In this document: positions 6,279-10,755 of the stretch, piece by piece
How positions within the stretch are numbered: position 1 is the first letter of the stretch
Layout of the letters: each line of letters begins with the position of its first letter
From: JARRQB01 sp965368585
GTDB lineage: Bacteria; Pseudomonadota; Gammaproteobacteria; Chromatiales; Chromatiaceae
Direction: 5' to 3'
Assembly (NCBI GenBank): GCA_965368585.1
Contig: CBDUNM010000167.1
Span: 1-10,755, forward strand
DNA length: 10,755 bases
Program-made: the position numbers and the translations under genes
The notes under the pieces: generated by a model
Database searches by the model: none
What the model was told of the DNA's origin: nothing
What the model saw: the letters and a program-made list of their open reading frames with translations, nothing else

Positions 6279-6300
6279 GAAAAAAACGGGTTTGCAACCC
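6279..6300 (-). terminator. Intrinsic terminator or attenuator in the leader of the RRM gene
   Basis: Read on the minus strand, GGGTT (6296-6300), loop GCA and AACCC (6288-6292) form a five-base-pair hairpin. After one G it is followed by seven T (6280-6286). The U-tract ends about 28 bases before the RRM start codon, leaving no room for a full promoter in between. RRM transcripts should therefore read through it, or it ends an independent short RNA. Confidence 0.55.
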
Positions 6301-7168
6301 ACCAATGTCCTGTTCTGCAATTAACTGCGCCTATGCGCGGGCCTGTTTCGGTCCCCGTTGTGCAGTTCGTCCTTGACGGGGTCTGAGGCTGAATCGTGGC
6401 GTGCTCGCGCCTTGCGGAAAACGCAAGATCCGACGCAAAGACTTACCCCAGTTACTCGAGGGACGGGACACAAGGTGTGCGTATTTAGCGTTGGGGGGAT
6501 AGACGACCGAAACCACTGAATTGCTCGTGAATAATGGGACTGAGGATCAAAGAGCAAAAGCGGTTCTGGCGACGTTGTCGCTTGATGGGCACGCCAGTTC
6601 GAGTTGGCTGCCGGTAACGCCCAGACCAAACGATCCGAGCCGCGCAGTCCCGTTCAATCCCTGCCATTGGGGGTTGCGTTCATAATGGCTGGCTCAGGAC
6701 GAGCGAGTTCCGGATCGGATCGCTCCACGCCGTCTCTCCTTACACATGCAGTACCACCAACATATTTTTTTATTGTGCGTCTCGACGTGCCGGCTGTCCG
6801 TCGCCGAAAATCGCGAGACACCTCTCCCACACAGTGGGAGGCTCCGATTCATCGACCGTAGCTAAGACAATCTTTAGACGGCTCCCTACCGCGGAAAATA
6901 GGACACGTTTTCCGAAAACGCAAGCGGAGGGGCATTTTTCGCGCCGACGCGCGTTTCTTCCTCATCTTGATCAGTGAGTGGTGACAAGGGATCGTTTGCG
7001 ACTACTTATTGTCGCGTTGCGGCAACAGACAGGTGAACAACGAAACTCGTGCCAAGGTGCCTCAGAAGCTGCCTTTACTGAAGGGTACTAGACAACTCAA
7101 CGAACCCGTATAACGGGAATTAAATTAATCAATTGGGACCTGTAATGGTCGGAAGTTGCTGCATCTCA
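6301..7168. other. Gene-poor region of about 870 bases with small inverted and direct repeats
   Basis: No frame here has a start, ribosome-binding site and recognisable protein; the translations look random. Seen directly: hairpins CTTGCG-GAAAA-CGCAAG (6411-6427), GAGCGA...TCGCTC (6701-6725), CTCCCAC-ACA-GTGGGAG (about 6824-6840), CGTTTT-CCG-AAAACG (6906-6920) and CCCGT-ATA-ACGGG (7105-7117), plus an exact 11-base direct repeat GAAAACGCAAG at 6417-6427 and 6914-6924. The left part is presumably the RRM promoter and leader. No tRNA-like fold was found. Confidence 0.4.
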
Positions 7169-7197
7169 CGGCTGCAGCGGAGGTTGGCGTTTATAAT
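7169..7197 (+). promoter_or_regulatory. Candidate promoter for the thioredoxin-family gene
   Basis: A perfect TATAAT (7192-7197) lies 40 bases before the GTG start. The hexamer at 17-base spacing (7169-7174, CGGCTG) is a poor -35, so activation by a regulator is possible. Overlapping this position, GCTGC (7158-7162) can pair with GCAGC (7174-7178), a candidate binding site. Confidence 0.45.
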
Positions 7198-7237
7198 GGC
7201 GCTTGTCGATGGTGAGTGACGGACAGGATACATTTTT

Positions 7238-7774
7238 GTGGCGGTGAAGTTGGACAGTGGGAGCAGGCGGAACAAGCGCAACTCCCGACGTGGATGGCTG
7301 CTCTGGACCCGGGATCTGATTCTGATCGGCGTCGCGCTGACCCTGTTTTCCTGGTGGCAAACGCGCGACACAACACGGGGGCTGGCACCCGACCTGGTCG
7401 GACAACTTCTCAGCGGGCAACTGGTCGAAATCGAAGAGTATCGGGGGAAACCCCTGTTGGTGCATTTCTGGGCGGTTTGGTGCCCGGTTTGCGCGTTCGA
7501 AAACAACACCATCGATGAACTGGCTGACGATTACCCGGTGTTGACGATTGCCACGTCCTCCGGAGACGCCCGCAAAGTCGGCGTATTTCTCGAGCGGGAA
7601 CGGCTCTCGTTCCCCGTCATTTTGGATCAGTCGGGTGAGATCGCGCGCGAATGGGGCGTGACGGGCGTGCCCGTGAGTTTCATTCTGGACGCCGACGGCA
7701 ACATCGTGCATGTCGCGAGCGGCTACACCACGCAGATCGGCCTCAGGGCGCGGCTGTGGCTCGCCGGGAGTTGA
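7238..7774 (+). CDS. Membrane-anchored thioredoxin-fold disulfide oxidoreductase, ScsD/TlpA-like
   Basis: This 178-residue protein is called from GTG 7238, with AGGA (7225-7228) nine bases upstream; a second GTG at 7244 is possible but too far from that site. A basic N-terminus (RRNKRNSRRGW) and one transmembrane segment (about residues 27-41) place the C-terminal domain in the periplasm. The redoxin fold shows VHFWAVWCPVC with catalytic Cys82 and Cys85, ILDQSGEIAREWGV, and the cis-proline motif TGVPVSFILD before a DADGNI beta turn. A CPVC active site with a short domain is what I remember for ScsD, the copper-tolerance-linked 'protein disulfide oxidoreductase' group, as opposed to CcmG/DsbE of cytochrome c maturation (usually CxPC). 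It would exchange thiols and disulfides with periplasmic partners. No scsABC or ccm genes lie nearby, so its partner is unknown. Confidence 0.88.
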   Translation: MAVKLDSGSRRNKRNSRRGWLLWTRDLILIGVALTLFSWWQTRDTTRGLAPDLVGQLLSGQLVEIEEYRGKPLLVHFWAVWCPVCAFENNTIDELADDYPVLTIATSSGDARKVGVFLERERLSFPVILDQSGEIAREWGVTGVPVSFILDADGNIVHVASGYTTQIGLRARLWLAGS

Positions 7775-7823
7775 TCGTCTGTCCGGCTCCGGCGGCGGTC
7801 GCACGGGTGGTGCGTGACAGGGG

Positions 7824-8054
7824 TCAATCTTCGCCAATCACCCGTTCGTCGCGCGGTGCACTCAACAGCTTTTCCGCTTCGATCTGATTGTTGGCGAAAA
7901 TAAGTCGGAATGTCGCCTCAGCCGTTGCGTCGGCCGCGGCCCTTTGCTCGCGAGCAAGGGTGCGAGCGGACTTATAGTCCTCGAACGCGTCGAGGTATGA
8001 AAGCGCTTTCTTGCCGGTTTCCTGGGTCGCGACGCGATAGACGAAATATGGCAT
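7824..8054 (-). CDS. Small conserved proteobacterial protein (MPYFVYRV...ERVIGED type)
   Basis: The product has 76 residues. I start it at ATG 8054 because an excellent GGAGGTGG ribosome-binding site lies just upstream; the longer start at 8075 overlaps it. The protein begins MPYFVYRV and ends with FANNQIEAEKLLSAPRDER then VIGED. I recognise this layout as a widespread small family of unknown function in beta- and gammaproteobacteria: a beta-strand start, a 'lDaFedYksAr' helix, then 'mIFA....eAEkLLs.pR.e.viGED'. It is soluble and highly charged, with no signal peptide or cysteines, so it should be cytoplasmic. It converges with the thioredoxin-family gene 49 bases away, with no evident terminator between them. 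The region upstream (8055-8150) carries an ATATTAACCAGATATTGGT element of unclear meaning. Confidence 0.85.
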   Translation of the reverse strand: MPYFVYRVATQETGKKALSYLDAFEDYKSARTLAREQRAAADATAEATFRLIFANNQIEAEKLLSAPRDERVIGED

Positions 8055-8150
8055 GGTGGACCACCTCCAAGTCAAAATCGTGACAATACCACGCTCTGCG
8101 GTGCGATCGAGGCGGGCTGGACGTCATATTAACCAGATATTGGTCAGGGT

Positions 8151-8360
8151 TTAGTCCCGGCAACGGCGCACCAGCCAGGTTGTGACGGAGGCGACCGCGC
8201 TCACCGGCACCGGTACGGTAAGCGGCAAATAGGAGCGGCAGTTCTCGCGCTCGATTACGCTGTCGCCCGGCGGCCGACCGAGCGGAAGTTTCCCCAACCG
8301 CAGTCAAAGCAGGCCCAGGAGCGGCAGGGTCAAGCCAAGGCCGATCGGGAGGCGTTGCAC
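8151..8360 (-). pseudogene. DUF2905 family small membrane protein interrupted by an in-frame TGA
   Basis: The frame starts at GTG 8360, directly after the TAA of the LprI-like gene, and reads MQRLPIGLGLTLPLLGLL. TGA follows at codon 19 (8304-8306), then LRLGKLPLGRPPGDSVIERE and NCRSYLPLTVPVPVSAVASV, ending at TAA 8151. With the TGA ignored this is a 69-residue match to DUF2905 as I remember it ('...lGLlW...lglGRLPGDI.iERgNfrfYfPitt..l.S......W'). The TGA falls exactly where the family usually has Trp, eight residues before the GRLPGD motif, so a TGG to TGA change explains it. The second hydrophobic segment contains two prolines and the signature reads GRPPGDS, both suggesting relaxed selection. 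Standard calling would miss this gene because neither half is long enough. Confidence 0.75.
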
Positions 8361-8780
8361 TTACCGTCTCTTGGTCCCGGGTATGGCTTGCAGCAGCGTA
8401 TCCTGTTGTCCGACGCGCTTGCGTAACACTTCGGTTTTAGCCCCTTCCGCGAGCGGTAGCGCCAAGCCATCCTGCCGTTTTCCCAGGGTGGCGTCGATAA
8501 CGCGAAACTCCGCGTCGCGGTAGGTCTCCCACGCGCTCTGCGCAGCTGCGTACAAAGCGCGCAATCGTTCATCGAGACTGAAGCGCAGCCGCTGATCGTT
8601 GTTCAACAGGCGCGCTTGCCAGCGTTTTCGTGCCGCCGTTTCGCAACCGGCGATCGCGGTCGTCGTGGTCGCCTTAGCGACGCAGTCCCGCGTTTTCCGG
8701 TCGATCGGCTCATCCGCCTGCAGTGTACTGGTTAGGCACAGACTCACAATCGACAACACGGTTTTGAACTGACTGGTCAT
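8361..8780 (-). CDS. Secreted LprI/DUF1311-like protein
   Basis: The product has 139 residues. The start at 8780 gives MTSQFKTVLSIVSLCLTSTL then QADE, a standard signal peptide with cleavage likely after LQA (residue 22). Longer upstream starts would place this signal internally. The mature part shows Cys33...Cys46 in a 'DC..ka.t...i.gCe..a...W...L' arrangement, then LRALYAAAQSAWETYRDAEF, the hallmark 'l...Q.aW..yRda' helix of the LprI N-terminal domain (PF07007, formerly DUF1311). The cysteine that often follows 'YRDA' is absent here. Members are small periplasmic proteins, and in mycobacteria LprI inhibits lysozyme; a similar role here is only inference. No Shine-Dalgarno sequence is visible, and the start lies inside the 3' part of the PilZ-like frame, suggesting coupled translation. 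The DUF2905 frame begins at the base after its stop. Confidence 0.8.
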   Translation of the reverse strand: MTSQFKTVLSIVSLCLTSTLQADEPIDRKTRDCVAKATTTTAIAGCETAARKRWQARLLNNDQRLRFSLDERLRALYAAAQSAWETYRDAEFRVIDATLGKRQDGLALPLAEGAKTEVLRKRVGQQDTLLQAIPGTKRR

Positions 8781-9009
8781 GGTTCGGTATGGCCGATGCA
8801 GCGATTGCTCCCAGTTCGACGAGTTCGCCGTCGTCGGCGCAAAAGGTGAGCTGCAGATCCGAACCCTTGCACCAGGGCGGCGTCGCCAGGAGAAACGCGC
8901 CGCCGATGCCCGCGTCACGCGTCACCCCCTGAAAGACCCGGTTCGCGGCAGGACACCGCGCTGTCACGGGTAGGTGGCGGTTGGCGCGCCGAAAATTTCT
9001 TGCGTCGAC
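8710..9009 (-). pseudogene. PilZ-like domain frame lacking a canonical start codon
   Basis: On the minus strand a frame reads, from 9009, xDARNFRRANRHLPVTARCP, then NRVFQGVTRDAGIGGAFLLA and a strand-turn pattern ending GELVELGAIAAS. This matches the PilZ fold: an RxxxR motif (RRANR), then D-x-G-x-G-G in the position of DxSxxG, followed by 'F....P...G..l.l.f'. Such domains bind cyclic di-GMP. The excellent ribosome-binding site GGAGGAGG (9015-9022) is followed after five bases by GTC at 9007-9009, where ATG or GTG would be expected. The first usable GTG (8967) lies after the RxxxR motif and would remove half of the binding site. The frame's last 23 codons overlap the LprI-like gene and no longer look PilZ-like, so the C-terminus may also be damaged. 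Confidence 0.55.
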
Positions 9010-9062
9010 CGTCCCCTCCTCCAGAGTATGGTGGCGCGGCAGCCCTCATTGTGACCAAATTT

Positions 9063-9081
9063 ATTACGCAAGCCGCGTAAT
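9063..9081. repeat. Perfect 7-bp inverted repeat ATTACGC-5-GCGTAAT
   Basis: ATTACGC (9063-9069) and GCGTAAT (9075-9081) flank a 5-base loop, in the 147-base gap between the hydrolase gene and the PilZ-like frame. On the minus strand it is followed only by AAATTT, so it is at best a weak terminator. A dimeric regulator site is equally possible. Confidence 0.4.
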
Positions 9082-9156
9082 GGGCCATAGGCGTTGGGGT
9101 AGCGAAAGAAAGATCAGATTGTACCTAAACGAATCAGGGGTTTCCCGGTTTTCCTC

Positions 9157-10113
9157 TCACGAACGACCAAGCCAGGCCAAGATCCGATCGTCCAGCCAGT
9201 AGCGGGCCTTGCCCGGAACCCCACCGCCGACGAAGCCGACGTGCCCGCCGTGCGCGGCGATTTCCAGGTGCACGCAGTCGGCCAATTCCTGATCGATAGG
9301 TGCGGTTTCGGGGTACATGAATGGGTCATCACGGGCGTGCAGTACCAGGGTCGGCACGCGAATGGCTCGTAAAAACTGGCGTGAGCTCGATCGGTCATAG
9401 TAGTCGTCGACATCGGCGAATCCGTGTAGCGGCGCTGTCACCCGATCGTCGAATTGACGAAAATTCGTCAACGAGTCGAGGTCGATATCCAGCGGGCAGG
9501 GCATACGGCTGAACTTGTCCCGAAATTTTTTCTGCAGTCGCCGGATGAGGTGCTGCTGATAAATGCGCGAGATGCCGTGTTCGAGCCGCAGTGCGGCGTC
9601 ATTCAGGCGAAACGGTACCGACACTGCCACCGCCCGTTGCACCGGTGCGGCGTCGCCCCGTTCGCCCAGCCATTTGAGGAGCACGTTACCGCCGAGCGAA
9701 AATCCCACGACGCCGCGCAGCGGTGTCGCAAGGCGGGCGCTCAATCGTTCCGCAACGAGCTCGACATCACCGGTGTCGCCGCTGTGGTAGCTGCGGGCCA
9801 GGCGGTTCGGTTCGCCGCTGCAGCCGCGAAAGTGCATGAAGCAGCCGCGAAACCCTTGCAGCGCCAGGCGTTTCAACAAGCCTCGCGCATAGTGGGAGTT
9901 CAGCGAACCTTCCAGGCCGTGGAGTATCAATACCACGGGACCTTCGGAGGGGCCGGTCCAGGCGAGATCGACGAAGTCGCCGTCTGGCAGTTCGAGTCGC
10001 TCGTACTGTATCGCCAGTCGCGGCCGATGCCGGAAAAAGGTCGGCCAAAGCGTTTGCGCGTGTGGACCGGGCAGCCACCACGCGGGTTGAAAAGAGGCGC
10101 CGTCGCGGGGCAT
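9157..10113 (-). CDS. yheT: YheT-family alpha/beta hydrolase
   Basis: The product has 318 residues, the usual length for the YheT/UPF0017 family (COG0429). The N-terminal FQPAWWLPGPHAQTLWPTFF is the family's typical 'pp.wl..gH.QTl.p' opening. HGLEGS (65-70) supplies the oxyanion hole, GFSLGG (137-142) holds the nucleophile Ser139, RDDPF (261-265) carries the acid (Asp262 or Asp263), and HGGHVGF (288-294) the catalytic His. FMHFRGCSGEPNRLARSYHS with GDTGD after it is another family block. All triad residues are present, so it is probably an active esterase or lipase-like enzyme of the cytoplasm; the physiological substrate of YheT is not established as far as I know. The start ATG lies two bases after the stop codon of the ABC transporter gene, so the two are likely cotranscribed and translationally coupled. 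Confidence 0.93.
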   Translation of the reverse strand: MPRDGASFQPAWWLPGPHAQTLWPTFFRHRPRLAIQYERLELPDGDFVDLAWTGPSEGPVVLILHGLEGSLNSHYARGLLKRLALQGFRGCFMHFRGCSGEPNRLARSYHSGDTGDVELVAERLSARLATPLRGVVGFSLGGNVLLKWLGERGDAAPVQRAVAVSVPFRLNDAALRLEHGISRIYQQHLIRRLQKKFRDKFSRMPCPLDIDLDSLTNFRQFDDRVTAPLHGFADVDDYYDRSSSRQFLRAIRVPTLVLHARDDPFMYPETAPIDQELADCVHLEIAAHGGHVGFVGGGVPGKARYWLDDRILAWLGRS

Positions 10114-10115
10114 GT

Positions 10116-10755
10116 CTACGCGGTGTTCTCCTGATGCCGGTAGAGGGTGGCATACAGCCCGTCGCTGTCGATCAGATCTTCATGCCGACCCTGTTCGACG
10201 ATACGGCCGTCCTCGAACACCAGTACCCGGTCGGCCTGTCTGACCGCGCTCAGGCGATGCGCGACGATGATCGTCGTGCGGTTGTCGAGAAACGCCTGCA
10301 GCGCGCGATGCAACTGATTCTCCGTGGTCGTATCCAAGGCCGACGTCGCTTCGTCCAGAACGACCACTTTCGGCTGCGTCAACGCCATCCTCGCCACCGC
10401 CAATCGCTGCCTTTGACCGCCGGACAGACGCACGCCATCGCGTCCGATAAGCGTATCCAGACCCTGATCCATCGAACGAACGGTATCCGCCAACTGCGCA
10501 ATTTCCAGGGCCTGCCAAAGCAGTTCGGCGCTAAATTCGCGGCCCAGGGTCAGATTCATCCGAATCGTGTCGTTGAGCAACGCCGGATGCTGCAGGACCG
10601 TGGCGACGTTGTCGCGCACGACGTCCAGGCCGATTTGGGTGACCGGGACGCCGTCAAACGAGATCTTTCCCGATTTCGGCAAGTACAGCCCCAACAGAAT
10701 CTGTACCAAGGTCGTTTTTCCGCCGCCGCTGGCACCGACCAAGGCCACTTTCTCG
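10116..10755 (-). CDS. ABC exporter, C-terminal ATP-binding domain (5' end outside window)
   Basis: The frame is open to the right edge, so the N-terminal part is missing. The visible 213 residues are a nucleotide-binding domain: Walker A GASGGGKTT, Q-loop TVLQHPALLNDTI, ABC signature LSGGQRQR, Walker B VVVLDEATSALD with catalytic Glu, and H-loop AHRLSAV. The D-loop SALD is intact. The wording 'LLNDTIRMNLTLG' and 'DGLDTLIGRDG..LSGGQRQRLAVAR' is typical of MsbA/HlyB-type exporters, in which this domain is fused to six membrane helices; that half would lie beyond 10755. All ATPase motifs are complete, so the protein is probably functional. The exported substrate cannot be inferred from this domain. 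The GTG at 10748 is internal to Walker A context and is not a start. Confidence 0.93.
   Translation of the reverse strand, partial: EKVALVGASGGGKTTLVQILLGLYLPKSGKISFDGVPVTQIGLDVVRDNVATVLQHPALLNDTIRMNLTLGREFSAELLWQALEIAQLADTVRSMDQGLDTLIGRDGVRLSGGQRQRLAVARMALTQPKVVVLDEATSALDTTTENQLHRALQAFLDNRTTIIVAHRLSAVRQADRVLVFEDGRIVEQGRHEDLIDSDGLYATLYRHQENTA

Noticed and set aside
6604..6861. 85-residue plus-strand frame in the gene-poor region
   Set aside because: No ribosome-binding site, low-complexity Ser/Arg/Pro-rich translation and no family resemblance.
8298..8306. TGA in the DUF2905 frame as a selenocysteine codon
   Set aside because: The family position is Trp rather than Cys, and no convincing SECIS-like stem lies directly downstream (only a four-base GCGG/CCGC pairing).

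Overview
The window looks like chromosomal DNA from a moderately GC-rich gammaproteobacterium. The evidence is a YheT-type hydrolase, a DUF6489 protein, a DUF6455-like protein, an ScsD-like thioredoxin and a small 'MPYFVYRV...ERVIGED' protein, a set I associate with the Chromatiales and related sulfur oxidisers. The order-level placement is inference. No phage, transposon, CRISPR array, tRNA or rRNA was recognised.

Layout. On the left are the C-terminus of a protein with a calcium-loop-like motif and a two-cysteine tail (1-194), a small secreted-protein reading frame with no start codon (195-416), a membrane-anchored coiled-coil protein (459-1169), and a convergent anchored periplasmic protein (1196-1750). 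Next is a minus-strand group: a DUF6455-like membrane protein (2113-2457), a frameshifted small membrane protein (2569-2850) and a zinc-ribbon protein (2858-3154) with a good sigma-70 promoter. About 1 kb follows with only a doubtful, apparently frameshifted plus-strand gene. Then comes a coupled pair, DUF6489 plus lipoprotein (4210-4976), abutting a convergent polytopic membrane protein (4977-5780). A single-domain RRM RNA-binding protein (5977-6252) has an intrinsic-terminator hairpin in its own leader, followed by almost 1 kb of gene-poor DNA. The right part holds an ScsD-like disulfide oxidoreductase (7238-7774), the small MPYFVYRV protein (7824-8054), and a minus-strand run: ABC exporter C-terminus (10116-10755), YheT hydrolase (9157-10113), PilZ-like frame, LprI-like protein, and a DUF2905 gene with an in-frame TGA.

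How the genes relate. The ABC exporter and hydrolase are separated by 2 bases and are probably cotranscribed. The PilZ-like, LprI-like and DUF2905 frames form a second minus-strand unit. DUF6489 and the lipoprotein overlap by one base. The envelope is the common theme: lipoprotein, LprI-like protein, thioredoxin-fold oxidoreductase and several single-pass proteins.

The main discovery is a set of recognisable small genes that a standard caller would miss because each carries one lesion: DUF2905 (TGA at the position I remember as tryptophan), a PilZ domain (GTC where the start should be), a three-segment membrane protein (frameshift near a six-T run), and a secreted peptide (no start). Apparently intact coding sequence covers only about 63% of the window. 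This fits recent gene decay, for example after host restriction, or an error-prone assembly. Sequence alone cannot decide between them.
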